A stretch of DNA of 64,000 nucleotides from Formicincola oecophyllae (GTDB taxonomy: Bacteria > Pseudomonadota > Alphaproteobacteria > Acetobacterales > Acetobacteraceae). The notes under the pieces were generated by a model, which ran no database searches, was not told where the DNA came from, and was given only the letters and a program-made list of their open reading frames with translations. The DNA is taken from contig NZ_CP038231.1 in NCBI RefSeq assembly GCF_006542395.2, positions 1,798,001-1,862,000 of the forward strand. The letters run 5' to 3'. Shown here piece after piece: positions 16,913-26,481 of the stretch. The position numbers were made by a program, and so were the translations under genes. The number at the start of each line of letters is the position of its first letter. Within the stretch, counting starts at the first letter, position 1.

Positions 16913-17266
16913 ATGGCTGACATGACGGCTTGGTACACCATACCCCTTTCAAGCGCGCTGCCCAGCCAAACGCTGAGCGTAATGCTGAACGGGGTGCAAA
17001 CGCGGCTGTGGCTGCGCCAGCTTGGCGTGGGGTTGTTTGTGGACATATGGGCTGGGGGCGTTCCCCTGGCCATGGGCGTTCTAGCGCAGGACAGGGTGGC
17101 GCTGGTTAACAGCAGCGCAAGCCCGCTGGGGGGCGAGCTTTACTTCATCGACACCAGCGGGACTGCGGACCCGGACTATGCGGGCCTTGGTGTGCGGCAT
17201 TTGCTCTACTACCGCCAGGACGGCACGGGGGTAGGAACGGTTGCTGGCGCTGGGGAGGTGGGGTGA
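16913..17266 (+). CDS. Baseplate plug protein
   Basis: 117 residues from the ATG at 16913, with GAAAGGAGGTTGCC upstream. The pattern (WYTIPLSSALPSQTLSV, LNGVQTRLWLRQLGVGLFVD, then DPDYAGLGVRHLLYY) matches the phage baseplate plug family that closes the central channel below the tube. Its stop overlaps the start of the hub gene, so the two are coupled. The order plug, hub, spike, gp25, gpJ is standard for compact contractile tails. Confidence 0.7.
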   Translation: MADMTAWYTIPLSSALPSQTLSVMLNGVQTRLWLRQLGVGLFVDIWAGGVPLAMGVLAQDRVALVNSSASPLGGELYFIDTSGTADPDYAGLGVRHLLYYRQDGTGVGTVAGAGEVG

Positions 17267-18318
17267 TGGCAGGTACAGTTTTTACCTCCACCTCAGGCGG
17301 GGTTTTGCAGGGGTTCAGGCGCAAGGGGCTGCGCGTTACCTTCACGGTGGGGTCGGGCAGTTTGGGGCCAGATGCCACGATGGACAGCGTTGTTTTGGAG
17401 AACCACCGCTGCCACGCCACCATCACCCAGGAGGGAATGCGCACTGGACTGCGGTGTGAGCTGACCCTTGAAGGGATGGAGATGGCGGAGATGAACCGCC
17501 TTTCCATGTTGGCGCCCACCATCACCCTGGCCAACAGCACGGTGCGCGGCCTAGCCCAAAACAGCCTAACGGTGGAGGTGGTGGACAACATCAGCCCGCC
17601 TGAGCTGGTGTTTTCTGGTCAGGTTTTGGAAAGCTTCGCTGATTACGGCAAAGCGCCTGAGGTGACGTTCCAAGTGCGTGCGCAGGCCAATGCAGGCCTT
17701 GGCGCGGCCCAGGCAGCGCCCCTTTCCTACCCGCAGCCGGTGGCGGCGGCCCAGGTGGTGGCCGACATCGCCGCACGCGCTGGCGTGCGGTGCGCTGACC
17801 ACGGGCTGAAGGGCACGTTCGGCGCTGGTTACACCACCCACGGCACGTTGCTGGACATGGTGGAGCGCGCTGTTGGGGCGTTCCACGGGGCGTTTATGCG
17901 GGATGCGGCAGGCACGCTGCATGTGTGGGGAACGGAGGCACCCAAGGCTGGTGGCGGCGCGCCTGTGCCTTTGCTGAACGCGGCTTCGGGGTTGCTTGGT
18001 TACCCTTCCTACACGGCCTCTGGCTTGCAGGTGCGCAGCTTGTTTAGGGGGGATGTTGAATGGTGGCAGCCCATCAATGTGCAAGGTGGCGGGCTGGGCA
18101 CCCCGGGAACGCAGGGTGCCCATGGCTTGGTGGGGAACGCCAGCCAGGGCGCGGCCGGCTGGGCAGGGGGGCAAGGCGCTGTGCGCGCCCCACCGTGGAA
18201 CGGGCTTTGGGTGCCCTGGAAGATCACCCATGAACTTACCACTGAAATCAAGGATGGGCCGTGGTTCACCACCCTGGAGGCCCAGCGCGCTGAAGGGAGC
18301 GTGAACAATGCCCAGTAA
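17266..18318 (+). CDS. Baseplate hub protein
   Basis: 350 residues from the ATG at 17266; a GTG one codon earlier is possible. The N-terminal half has the strand pattern of gp27/gpD-like hubs (RVTFTVGSGSLGPDATMDSV, then ATITQEGMRTGLRCELTLEG). A central QVVADIAARAGVRC segment and later TASGLQVRSLFRGDVEWWQP complete it. Hub proteins form the ring connecting tube and spike. The gene overlaps the next by 11 bases. Cluster 2's hub at 41769-42893 is the same size class but divergent. Confidence 0.7.
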   Translation: MAGTVFTSTSGGVLQGFRRKGLRVTFTVGSGSLGPDATMDSVVLENHRCHATITQEGMRTGLRCELTLEGMEMAEMNRLSMLAPTITLANSTVRGLAQNSLTVEVVDNISPPELVFSGQVLESFADYGKAPEVTFQVRAQANAGLGAAQAAPLSYPQPVAAAQVVADIAARAGVRCADHGLKGTFGAGYTTHGTLLDMVERAVGAFHGAFMRDAAGTLHVWGTEAPKAGGGAPVPLLNAASGLLGYPSYTASGLQVRSLFRGDVEWWQPINVQGGGLGTPGTQGAHGLVGNASQGAAGWAGGQGAVRAPPWNGLWVPWKITHELTTEIKDGPWFTTLEAQRAEGSVNNAQ

Positions 18319-19051
18319 TGCCCATAATGCCAGTAACACCAGCAACCTGAGCAACGCCAGCAATATAAGCAGCGTGAGCAACCAGACTTCCGCCCCGGCC
18401 AGTGCCGCTGGCGCCCCAGGGGGCTCTGGCTCCGGCCCTATGCCCACTTTCCGCAGGCCGTGGGATGGGGCGGGGCTTCTACAAGGTATTACGCGGCTTG
18501 TGCGGGATGCCTTCGCCCGCCAGGCCCCAGACCTGCCCTGCAAGGTGGTGGCCGTCTACCCCGGCAAGGATTTGGCCAGCGGCACAGTGGATGTGGAGCC
18601 GATGGTCCACCAGCAGGACGCGCTGGGGCAGGGCGTGCCCCACGGCGTTCTGCACAACGTGCCCTATTACCGCGTTGCGGGTGGTGGTTCGGCCATCGTG
18701 ATTGAACCCTGCGTTGGCGACATAGGCCACGTTACCTTGGCTGGGCGCGACATCAGCAACCTTAAGGCCAGCCGCAAGGCGGGGCCGCCGGCCTCCTACC
18801 GCATTCGCGATATGTCGGATGGGATCTATGTGGCCAGCATTATGGCGCTTTCACCCCAGCATTACATCCAGGCCACAGGGCAGGGGTGGCGCATCGTCAC
18901 CCCCGGTGTGGTGGAGGTAAGCGCAGCGCAGGTGAAGGCCAACTGCGACATCGTGACCAGTGGGGATGTGGTGGCTTCGGGCGTCAGCCTCAAAGGCCAC
19001 ACCCATGGCGGCGTCAAAGCCGGACCAGACAGCACAGGAAAACCAACATGA
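18308..19051 (+). CDS. Membrane-puncturing baseplate spike, Gp138/gpV-like
   Basis: 247 residues. A serine/asparagine-rich leader of about 45 residues precedes an OB-fold-like segment (CKVVAVYPGKDLASGTVDVE), a loop GDIGHVTLAGRDI, and a C-terminal triple-stranded beta-helix-like part ending GHTHGGVKAGP. The closing HTHG motif is characteristic of spike tips, where histidines bind iron. The stop overlaps the ATG of the gp25 gene (ATGA). The repeated SNASN-like leader is unusual and of unknown role. Confidence 0.75.
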   Translation: MPSNAHNASNTSNLSNASNISSVSNQTSAPASAAGAPGGSGSGPMPTFRRPWDGAGLLQGITRLVRDAFARQAPDLPCKVVAVYPGKDLASGTVDVEPMVHQQDALGQGVPHGVLHNVPYYRVAGGGSAIVIEPCVGDIGHVTLAGRDISNLKASRKAGPPASYRIRDMSDGIYVASIMALSPQHYIQATGQGWRIVTPGVVEVSAAQVKANCDIVTSGDVVASGVSLKGHTHGGVKAGPDSTGKPT

Positions 19052-19404
19052 CGACTTCTCTCACCCTTAATGAGCGGGGCTGGGACCTGACGCTTGACGG
19101 CGCAGGCAACCTGGCCACGCTGAGCGGGCACGCAGCCACGCTGCAGGATGTGGCCAGCGCGCTACAAACCTGGATTGGCGAGTGCTTTTACGACCTTTCC
19201 CAAGGTCTGCCTTATGACAGCGGGCTTTTGGGGCCAACGGACAGCCCCTCCCTTTTCGCAGCCCAGGCGGAGGCCGCAGCCCTGCAGGTGCCTGGCGTGG
19301 CAGCTGTGCGCTGCGTGCCCCAAGCGCTGGGGCCTGGGCGCCAGCTGAGCGGCGTTGTGGGCGTGACCTTTACGGACGGGGGGACAGCCCATGTCAACTT
19401 CTGA
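19048..19404 (+). CDS. Baseplate wedge protein, gp25-like
   Basis: 118 residues; the ATG at 19048 overlaps the spike stop, which decides the start. It shows the gp25 pattern: a short N-terminal strand, LSGHAATLQDVASALQTWIG, ECFYDLSQGLPYDSGLLG and a closing VTFTDGGTAHVNF. gp25 helps initiate sheath assembly on the baseplate. It overlaps the gpJ gene by 14 bases. Confidence 0.7.
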   Translation: MTTSLTLNERGWDLTLDGAGNLATLSGHAATLQDVASALQTWIGECFYDLSQGLPYDSGLLGPTDSPSLFAAQAEAAALQVPGVAAVRCVPQALGPGRQLSGVVGVTFTDGGTAHVNF

Positions 19405-20677
19405 AGCATTTTCAGCAAGCAATGGCGCAGAGGGCGCAGGGGTTGGCGCCTTCAGGGCCGAGACCTCCGTTCCCGCCCCGCAGCTGACGGACGCTGGGCT
19501 GGCAATGCCCGCTGAAGCGGCCATCCTGGCTGGCGTTCAGTCTGACATCAACGAGGCCCTGGGGGGTGGCACCAACCCGGCGCTGAACACGCCCCAAGGG
19601 CAAATCGCCATGTCCATGACGGCTATTTTGGGGGACGCCCTTGAATGCATGCTGGAGGTCCTGAACGGCGTTGACCCGGCGCGGTCCTCTGGCCGGCTGC
19701 AGGACGCCATCGGGCGCATTTACTTCATGGAGCGCCTGCCAGCCACGCCAACGCTGGTGGAGGTGGCGCTGACCCTGACGGGCAACAGCCTGCCCACCAT
19801 CGCCGCTGGCACAACCTTGGCCAGTGACCAGGCAGGCAACCTCTACGCTGCCCAATCGGACATCAGTTTCCCCCCTAACACGCCAAGCCCGCAATATGTC
19901 ACCCTGGCCTGCCAAGCGCCGGGGCCTGTGGAATGCCCCGCAGGCGCCCTGGCGCTTTACAGGGGGAACATGGGGCTGGCCGCGTTGGCCAACCCTGCGG
20001 CAGGCATTCCTGGCCAGGCCGTTGAAAGCCGCGCTGCCTTTGAGCGCAGGCGCGCCCTGGCTGTGGAGGGCAACGCGCGCAGCAGCAACGGTGCCCTCCT
20101 GGGGGCGTTGCTGGACATCCCAGGTGTGCAGGACGCCCTTGTGGTGGACAACCCCACCACGGCAGAGGCCCAGCAAGGCGGCATCACCCTGCCGCCCCAC
20201 ACCCTTTACGCTGTTGTGCTGGGCGGCAACGCTGAGGACATCGGCCAGGCCATTCTGGCCAAGAAACCGCCAGGCTGCGCCACCCATGGCGCCCAGAGCG
20301 TGACAGTGCAGGACAACGCCAGCGCTTATGGCGGGCAGGGGCCGCGCTACACGTTCCAGTACGACCAAGCGCAGACGACCACCGTCCATGTGGCTGTCAC
20401 GCTGGCCACGGGGCCACATGTGCCCTCAGACGCGGCGTTGGCGGTGCAAAGGGGCGTTCTGGCCTGGTTTGAGGATGCCGACACGCGCCCGCGCCTGGGC
20501 GGCACGCTTTACGCCGGGCGCCTGATTGGTGCGCTGAACGCTGTGGGCGACTGGGTGGAGGTCCTTGACTGCCAAATCAGCACAATAGCTGGCGGCACGG
20601 GGGCACGGCTGACGCTGCCCATCAACCAGCTTCCCACGGTGGATGCCAGCACCATTACCGTGACGATGGCGGCGTGA
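19391..20677 (+). CDS. Baseplate assembly protein, gpJ/gp47 family
   Basis: 428 residues from the ATG at 19391. Typical blocks are DINEALGGGTNPALNTPQGQ near the start, the VEVALTLTGNSLPTIAAGT strand region, ESRAAFERRRALAVEGNARS, and a C-terminal LPINQLPTVDASTITVT. This protein is the main wedge component surrounding the hub. The start lies inside the gp25 gene. The equivalent in cluster 2 is 44062-45339. Confidence 0.8.
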   Translation: MSTSEAFSASNGAEGAGVGAFRAETSVPAPQLTDAGLAMPAEAAILAGVQSDINEALGGGTNPALNTPQGQIAMSMTAILGDALECMLEVLNGVDPARSSGRLQDAIGRIYFMERLPATPTLVEVALTLTGNSLPTIAAGTTLASDQAGNLYAAQSDISFPPNTPSPQYVTLACQAPGPVECPAGALALYRGNMGLAALANPAAGIPGQAVESRAAFERRRALAVEGNARSSNGALLGALLDIPGVQDALVVDNPTTAEAQQGGITLPPHTLYAVVLGGNAEDIGQAILAKKPPGCATHGAQSVTVQDNASAYGGQGPRYTFQYDQAQTTTVHVAVTLATGPHVPSDAALAVQRGVLAWFEDADTRPRLGGTLYAGRLIGALNAVGDWVEVLDCQISTIAGGTGARLTLPINQLPTVDASTITVTMAA

Positions 20678-20752
20678 GGGTGCCCCTGCCCCGCGCGGCA
20701 CCCATACCCAATCCAAACCCAAAACGACCAAAACAGAACAAAGGAGGGCACC

Positions 20753-21343
20753 ATGGAGGACATCAGGCCGACCATCCTCGCCCAATACGCCAACAGCCCA
20801 GCCCTGGTGGGCATCCTGGCGCGCTTCAACGCGGCAGCTGACCCGCGCCTCCTGTTGGAGATGTGGTTCCAACATGTGTGGGACCCCAGCACGGCGACCG
20901 GCTGGGGGTTGGACGTATGGGGGCGCATCGTTGGCGTTTCCCGCGTTCTCAAAACGCCTTCAACGGGGTTTTGGGGTTTTGAGCAAGGCGATGACGGATC
21001 GGGCACGTCACTGCCCTTCGATGAAGGCATTTTCTACACAGGACAGCCCACGACTGGGAACTACCGCCTGACGGATGAGGCCTTCAGGCGTCTGGTCTTC
21101 GCCAAGGCTGCAGCCAATATTTGCGGCGGCTCCACAGCTGACATCAACCGCGTTCTCATGCTGCTGTTTGGCGGCGCTGGTAAGCGGATTTGGGTGGAGG
21201 ACGGCCAGGATATGACCATGACGGTCCGCTACGCGTGGCGGATTTCAGCGTTGGACGCAGCCTTGCTTGAAAATGCTGGCGTTCTGCCGCGCCCCTCAGG
21301 TGTGGCGCTTAGCTTCGCTTACACGCCAGACACCACAAATTGA
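20753..21343 (+). CDS. Baseplate/tail protein, DUF2612 (gpI-like)
   Basis: 196 residues from the ATG at 20753 with AAAGGAGGGCACC. It contains LEMWFQHVWDPSTATGWGLD, VWGRIVGVSRVL, and LTDEAFRRLVFAKAAANIC followed by TADINRVLMLLFG, the DUF2612 layout. These proteins link the wedge to the tail fibres. The neighbour downstream is the long fibre, as expected. Confidence 0.75.
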   Translation: MEDIRPTILAQYANSPALVGILARFNAAADPRLLLEMWFQHVWDPSTATGWGLDVWGRIVGVSRVLKTPSTGFWGFEQGDDGSGTSLPFDEGIFYTGQPTTGNYRLTDEAFRRLVFAKAAANICGGSTADINRVLMLLFGGAGKRIWVEDGQDMTMTVRYAWRISALDAALLENAGVLPRPSGVALSFAYTPDTTN

Positions 21344-21416
21344 GACAAGCAAACCTTAGATAACCAAGCCTCTAACCAAGATTTAGAGATTTAGACACTA
21401 CTAGGGAGAAACACCC

Positions 21417-24400
21417 ATGAAAGCATCCACACTCGGCCCAACCTTTACGCAGGGTTGGGCCTACAACCCCGATTTAAACACTGTGCGCGCCATTCCTGAA
21501 AGCGCACCTGGGGACAAAGGGGCAGCCAGCCTGGAAAAGGGCTTCCCCGAAGCCACCATGACCCCCGTTGGCGCTGGCGGCGAACCGCCCAATGGCGCTG
21601 ACATGAACGGTGCCTTGCGCTTGTTGAGCCTTGGCATCCGCCAAGGGGAGGCGCGCCCCATCCCCCCCTGGGACGGTAACCTGGCCAATGCCATTGGCGG
21701 CTACCCCCAAGGCGCCTGCGTGATGGCGGATCTGGGCGGACAGTGGTCCGTGCTGGTTTCGCTGCGCGATGACAACCTGGCCCAGCCCACAGACACCGGC
21801 AGCTGGCAGAACCTCACCGCAAGCTGCCAGCCCAAGGGTTTCTACGTGCCCACCGGGGGCGCTGATGATGGCCTCAACAGGCCCGTCACCTTCATGGGGG
21901 TGGACGACAGGCACGGGCAGCTCTGGTTCAACGCGGATGGCCTGATGGGCCAGTTCCTCGTCACAGGTAATTACGGCCTGGATAACTACTCCTTCCGCTG
22001 CGTTGGCCTCAAAAGCCAGTACCAGGACCCCAACACGCGCAGCCAGCCTGCCGGGCTGGAGTATTTTGACGAAAACGGCCTGGCCACGCTCGCCATCGCC
22101 AAGCCTTATGCAGACGCCATCTACGCCACGCAGGCCGCGCTGAATGCCGAAATTAACCGCGCTGAGGCCAGCGAAGGCACGAAGGTCTCCGGCACGGAGG
22201 GCATGGTGAATGGTGATGGGCGCGGCATTGGCCTGCACACTAACGGCAGCACCAACCACCCCATTTATGGTGACGACAAGAACGGATGGCGCGACCTAGC
22301 GCTGGTGGCGGACCTGGCAGGCTACCAACCTAAAGGCAATTACGTGCCAAATGTTGGCGCTGATGATGGGCAGAACCGCCCCATCACCCTGATGGGGGTT
22401 GATGACGCCGTGGGCCAGCTGTGGTTCCAGACCACAGGCCAGGGCGGCCTTCACTTGGTGGCTGGCGACAGCGGCACTGGCGGTGACTTGACCGTCAAGG
22501 CCCTGGTGTTTGGCCGGGACAACCTGGCGCTGCCAACCGCCATCGCGCGTGACGGAACGCGTGTTGAAATGGCCCTGCGCAGCGATTTGGTTAACGAGAT
22601 CAACGCGCGCCAATCCGCTGACAGCGCTGAGAGGACGCGTGCGCAGAATGTGGAGGCCACGCTGCTTTCCGGCACAGCTGGCCTGGTCTCCGGGGATGTG
22701 CAGGGCATCGGCATCCACACCCAGGGGGGATCCAACCAACCGCTTTATGGCGACATCGCCAATGGTTGGCGCGCGCTGGCGCTTGAAAGCGACCTGGCAG
22801 GCTACCAACCCAAAGGCAATTATGTGCCGAGTGTTGGCGCTGATGACGGGCAGAACGGCCCCATCACCATGATGGGCGTGGCTGACGGCACAGGGCAGCT
22901 GTGGTTCAACACCGCCAAGGCCAGCAATGTGCGCCTGGTGGCGGGCAACCAGTTCACAGACGCGTTCTCCCTGCCAGTTCACGCCATCAAGAGCCAATAC
23001 CTCGACACAGATAGGAAGCAGCCGGCAGGCTTGGAATATATCGATGAAAATGGCCTGTTCATGCTGGCCATTTCCAAAGCCTATGCTGATGGTTTATATG
23101 CCACGCAATCAGCCCTGACAGCGGAGATTAATCGTGCCCAAGGCGTGGAAGCGACCCTGCTTTCCGGCACAGCTGGCCGTGGCCCTAACGATCCAAGCGG
23201 GTTAGCGCTGCACACCAACGCAGGCACTGGCCGCCCCAATTACTGGGACAGTACTGGCGGCAAGGGCGACCTGGCCTACTATACGGACGTGAGCGCTGAG
23301 GCCGCTGCGCGCATGGCTGCCGACAACGCCGAAACCACCCGCGCCCAAGGGGTGGAAGCCACGCTGCTTTCCGGCACGTCTGGCATGGCATCAGGAGATG
23401 TGCAGGGCATAGGCATCCACACCCAGGGGGGGTCCAACCAGCCGCTTTATGGCGACATCACCAATGGTTGGCGCGCGCTGGCGCTTGAAAGCGACCTGGC
23501 GCGCTACCAGCCCAAAGGCAATTACGTGCCGAGTGTTGGCGCTGATGACGGGCAGAACGGCCCCATCACCATGATGGGCGTGGCTGACGGCACAGGGCAG
23601 CTGTGGTTCAACACCGCCAAGACCAGCAATGTACGCTTGGTGGCTGGCAACCAGTTCACAGACGCGTTCTCCCTGCCAGTTCACGCCATCAAGAGCCAAT
23701 ACCTCGATACAGATAGGAAGCAGCCAGCAGGTTTGGAATATATCGATGAAAATGGCCTTTTCATGCTGGCCCTCTCCAAAGCCTATGCTGATGGTTTATA
23801 TGCCTCCATCCCTTCACTGGTGGCGGAGACCAACCGTGCCCAACAGGTTGAGGCCACCATGCTTTCCGGCACTTTTGGCATGGGTCCCAATGACAATGCT
23901 GGTGTTGGCATCCACACCAGCAGCGTAAGTGGGCGGCCAACCTACTGGGACAAATCTGGCAACAAAGGTGATTTGGCCTATTTCGCTGAAGTGAGCGCAG
24001 AAGCTGCCGCGCGTGTTGCCGCCGACAACGCGGAAACCGCCCGCGCGCAAGGGGTGGAGGCCACGCTGCTCTCCGGCAGGGCTGGAATGGCTTCAGGGGA
24101 CGTGCAGGGCATCGGCATCCACACCAACAGCAGTTCAGGCCACCCCACCTATGGCGATGTCAGCAACGGCTGGCGTGACCTGGCGCTGGTCACTGACGTC
24201 ACCTCTGAGGCCAGTGCCCGCCAAAGCGCCGATAGCGCCCTGGGTGGCCGCGTCGATGGTGAGGTGACGGCGCGGCAGAACGCCGACAATGCCTTGCACA
24301 GCGGCATCAACCAAGCTTTGAGGGTGGTGCGGGCCAAACCCCTGACCGTGACGGCAGACGGCACCTTTACCGTTCAGCAAGGCGTTGGCGGCGCCATTGT

Positions 24401-24926
24401 GGAGCTTGTCGGTGGCGGCGGCGCCGGTGGCAGCAACGACAACGGCTCTGGCGCAGGTGGTGGTGGCGGCGCTTACGTGCGCGCTTACCTGCCCCTGGCT
24501 GCAGGGCAGCAGTTCAGCGTCAGCATAGGCAAAGGCAGCAGCCCAGGCGCCCATGGCGGCGACACGCGCCTGACGCTGAACGGCAACGGGCAGTGGCTGG
24601 TGGCTGGCGGCGGCGAATGCGCCCACAGCGGGGATGGTGCCTCCGCTGGCGGCGTTGGGGGCTCCGTCAGCATGGGGGGCGGGTTTGATGGCGCCAACAT
24701 CATCGTGACCTCAAATGGCAATGATGGTGCTGACGGCAAAGGCGTCGTCAACGGTCATGGCAACGGCGCCCCTGGCCCCTGGGGTGGCGCTGGGCGCGCT
24801 GGCAATGGCAATGGCTACAACGCTGAAGGCCCCGGCGCTGGCGGTGGTGGCGCTTATGCCGCTGGCGTTGGCGGCGTTGGGCAGGACGGCATCGCCATTA
24901 TCACCTGGCTGCCCGCCGACCTTTAA
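21417..24926 (+). CDS. Long tail fibre with internal repeats and glycine-rich tip
   Basis: 1,169 residues from the ATG at 21417. The N-terminal ~150 residues probably attach to the baseplate. Next come repeated modules containing YQPKGNYVP, GADDGQNGPITMMGV, GQLWFNTAK and PAGLEYIDENGLFMLA, alternating with coiled-coil stretches such as EINRAQGVEATLLSGTAG. Two modules (about 22680-23170 and 23382-23872) are nearly identical DNA offset by 702 bp. The last ~160 residues are a glycine-rich domain (GGGGAGGS-type) seen at receptor-binding tips. Related module sequence recurs in the cluster 2 fibre at 54930-55847. Confidence 0.8.
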   Translation: MKASTLGPTFTQGWAYNPDLNTVRAIPESAPGDKGAASLEKGFPEATMTPVGAGGEPPNGADMNGALRLLSLGIRQGEARPIPPWDGNLANAIGGYPQGACVMADLGGQWSVLVSLRDDNLAQPTDTGSWQNLTASCQPKGFYVPTGGADDGLNRPVTFMGVDDRHGQLWFNADGLMGQFLVTGNYGLDNYSFRCVGLKSQYQDPNTRSQPAGLEYFDENGLATLAIAKPYADAIYATQAALNAEINRAEASEGTKVSGTEGMVNGDGRGIGLHTNGSTNHPIYGDDKNGWRDLALVADLAGYQPKGNYVPNVGADDGQNRPITLMGVDDAVGQLWFQTTGQGGLHLVAGDSGTGGDLTVKALVFGRDNLALPTAIARDGTRVEMALRSDLVNEINARQSADSAERTRAQNVEATLLSGTAGLVSGDVQGIGIHTQGGSNQPLYGDIANGWRALALESDLAGYQPKGNYVPSVGADDGQNGPITMMGVADGTGQLWFNTAKASNVRLVAGNQFTDAFSLPVHAIKSQYLDTDRKQPAGLEYIDENGLFMLAISKAYADGLYATQSALTAEINRAQGVEATLLSGTAGRGPNDPSGLALHTNAGTGRPNYWDSTGGKGDLAYYTDVSAEAAARMAADNAETTRAQGVEATLLSGTSGMASGDVQGIGIHTQGGSNQPLYGDITNGWRALALESDLARYQPKGNYVPSVGADDGQNGPITMMGVADGTGQLWFNTAKTSNVRLVAGNQFTDAFSLPVHAIKSQYLDTDRKQPAGLEYIDENGLFMLALSKAYADGLYASIPSLVAETNRAQQVEATMLSGTFGMGPNDNAGVGIHTSSVSGRPTYWDKSGNKGDLAYFAEVSAEAAARVAADNAETARAQGVEATLLSGRAGMASGDVQGIGIHTNSSSGHPTYGDVSNGWRDLALVTDVTSEASARQSADSALGGRVDGEVTARQNADNALHSGINQALRVVRAKPLTVTADGTFTVQQGVGGAIVELVGGGGAGGSNDNGSGAGGGGGAYVRAYLPLAAGQQFSVSIGKGSSPGAHGGDTRLTLNGNGQWLVAGGGECAHSGDGASAGGVGGSVSMGGGFDGANIIVTSNGNDGADGKGVVNGHGNGAPGPWGGAGRAGNGNGYNAEGPGAGGGGAYAAGVGGVGQDGIAIITWLPADL

Positions 24927-25009
24927 GGGCCAGCTCCCAGGCGCTCCAACCCAAACACCCTGTTTAACCAAGCAACTCTTTAACCAAGTAACTCAATCAA
25001 GGATTCATC

Positions 25010-25342
25010 ATGAGCAACCCTCAGAACAACACACAGTCCAGCGTAACCCTTTACACAAATGTGCAGTGGAAAGGCGCTGGCCGTTACATCAATTTCCGCT
25101 GCCCGCAAAGCGGTTGGCAGGTTGTGGGCTATGTCCTGCAGGCCTGCACATTTGAAAAGGAGGAAGATGTCTACGATTTCGAAGGCTCTGCCTGGGTGCC
25201 TGACTTTGACGGTCACTACCATTATGAGGACGTCTTCCCAGGCCCTTACCCAGATGGCAGCCATTCCCCCCATTACGATCCCACCACCGGCACCTGGCCC
25301 AAAGGCTACGACCCTCACAACCCCTGGGCCATGGCATCGTGA
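25010..25342 (+). CDS. Small protein after the tail fibre, function unknown
   Basis: 110 residues from the ATG at 25010. It is rich in tyrosine, aspartate, histidine and proline, with HYHYEDVFPGPYPDGSHSPH and TWPKGYDPHNPWAM at the end. It has no signal peptide or membrane segment. Position right after a fibre gene suggests a fibre accessory or assembly protein, but I do not recognise the family. Confidence 0.5.
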   Translation: MSNPQNNTQSSVTLYTNVQWKGAGRYINFRCPQSGWQVVGYVLQACTFEKEEDVYDFEGSAWVPDFDGHYHYEDVFPGPYPDGSHSPHYDPTTGTWPKGYDPHNPWAMAS

Positions 25343-25426
25343 TGGCTAAGGCATCACCACCCACCAAGCTGCGGCGCCACCAGGTGCTGCGGCTTTTTTT
25401 GCACCTGAGCTTGAAAGGGGCTTGCC

Positions 25427-25696
25427 ATGACATCCTGGCCTTCCATGCCCCCTGATGACGGGCAGCCTGTCACCAACCACACGCTGCGCCTTCACCTCAG
25501 CGCCCTTCAGGAACGTATTGATGCGCGCGGCGCCGACACCAAACGCTTGGAGGACAAGATCGACCGCTTGTGTGACGGCATCCAGCGCCTTTCCTCGTTG
25601 CGCGCCTGGGTGACGGGCGGCGCCAGCGCCATGGGGGCTGGCATTGCTTACTCCCTCATTCACTACGTCCAAACCGGCGGCAAGCTGCTGCCGTGA
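25427..25696 (+). CDS. Small coiled-coil and membrane protein (holin/haemolysin-XhlA-like)
   Basis: 89 residues from the ATG at 25427, with AAAGGGGCTTGCC upstream. Residues about 20-60 are charged and helical (LQERIDARGADTKRLEDKID), followed by one membrane segment (WVTGGASAMGAGIAYSLI). That topology resembles XhlA-type lysis accessory proteins. It stands just before the lysozyme gene. A holin or holin-partner role is inferred from layout. Confidence 0.5.
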   Translation: MTSWPSMPPDDGQPVTNHTLRLHLSALQERIDARGADTKRLEDKIDRLCDGIQRLSSLRAWVTGGASAMGAGIAYSLIHYVQTGGKLLP

Positions 25697-25762
25697 GCTC
25701 ACCTTATCAACGGCCACCGTTCCGACAGTAGTCGTTGCCATTCCCCCATCCTTTTCAGGAGG

Positions 25763-25793
25763 CCGCCTTTGCGCAAGCAGGGCGGTTTTTTTT
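25763..25793 (+). terminator. Rho-independent terminator just before the lysozyme start
   Basis: CCGCC (25763-25767) pairs with GGCGG (25781-25785), with an inner TGC-GCAA-GCA hairpin, followed by eight T's. The lysozyme ATG follows directly at 25794, so read-through or antitermination would control lysozyme expression. Confidence 0.7.
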
Positions 25794-26333
25794 ATGCTCC
25801 CTCCCCCTGAAAACGACTTGCGCCCAGCAGTAGTGCAGGCTTGCGCGCTTGCACGCCAGTTCGAAGGTTTCCGTAGTCACCCTTACAAGGACAGCGGCGG
25901 TGTTTGGACCATTGGCTATGGCTTCACGCATTTGCCTGCTGGCAGCTCTGCCCCACGCCCCCTTGGTACCACAAATCAAGGCAGGCAGGTGCCAGTCACG
26001 GCAGCCACGCCGCCCCTCACACCAGCTCAGGCAGACCCCATCCTTCACACCATGATGGGGGGGATTGCCCATCAGATTTGGCATGAAAGCGCAGGCAAGC
26101 TGCAGGACTCAGCCCTGGCGGCTCTGGCTGACTTTGCCTTCAACATGGGCCTTCACGCCCTTCTGCATTCAACGCTGTGGCGCTTGCTGATGGCTGGCCA
26201 TGAAAGCCAGGCCCGTGCCCAGCTGGGGCGGTGGGTGCATGGTAAAGGCAGCGCCAAGCCCCTGCCTGGGTTGGTGCGCCGCCGCGCTGCTGAAGCCGCC
26301 CTGTGGGCTGGCCAGCCAAGCACCGCCCACTAG
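25794..26333 (+). CDS. Endolysin, T4-type lysozyme (GH24)
   Basis: 179 residues. The catalytic triad is visible as E24, D33 and T39 in FEGFRSHPYKDSGGVWTIGY, with the same spacing as T4 lysozyme (E11, D20, T26). LADFAFNMGLHALLHSTLW and a C-terminal GLVRRRAAEAALW are also typical. It cleaves peptidoglycan glycan strands at the end of the lytic cycle. No signal peptide is present, so a holin is required. The ATG directly abuts a terminator T-tract and lacks an obvious Shine-Dalgarno. The nearest AGGAGG lies about 30 bases upstream inside the hairpin region. Confidence 0.85.
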   Translation: MLPPPENDLRPAVVQACALARQFEGFRSHPYKDSGGVWTIGYGFTHLPAGSSAPRPLGTTNQGRQVPVTAATPPLTPAQADPILHTMMGGIAHQIWHESAGKLQDSALAALADFAFNMGLHALLHSTLWRLLMAGHESQARAQLGRWVHGKGSAKPLPGLVRRRAAEAALWAGQPSTAH

Positions 26334-26481
26334 AGCTTTACGTAAGCTGTCCTTCCTTCTCCCCCAGACCAACAGCGTTTCAACATGGTTTCTGATAACA
26401 ACCCAACCCGCTCTGCCCAGCAGGCCATCAGAAACCAGAAGCGCCACACCAAAATTTTACGGACTTAACGGAAAACACCCC

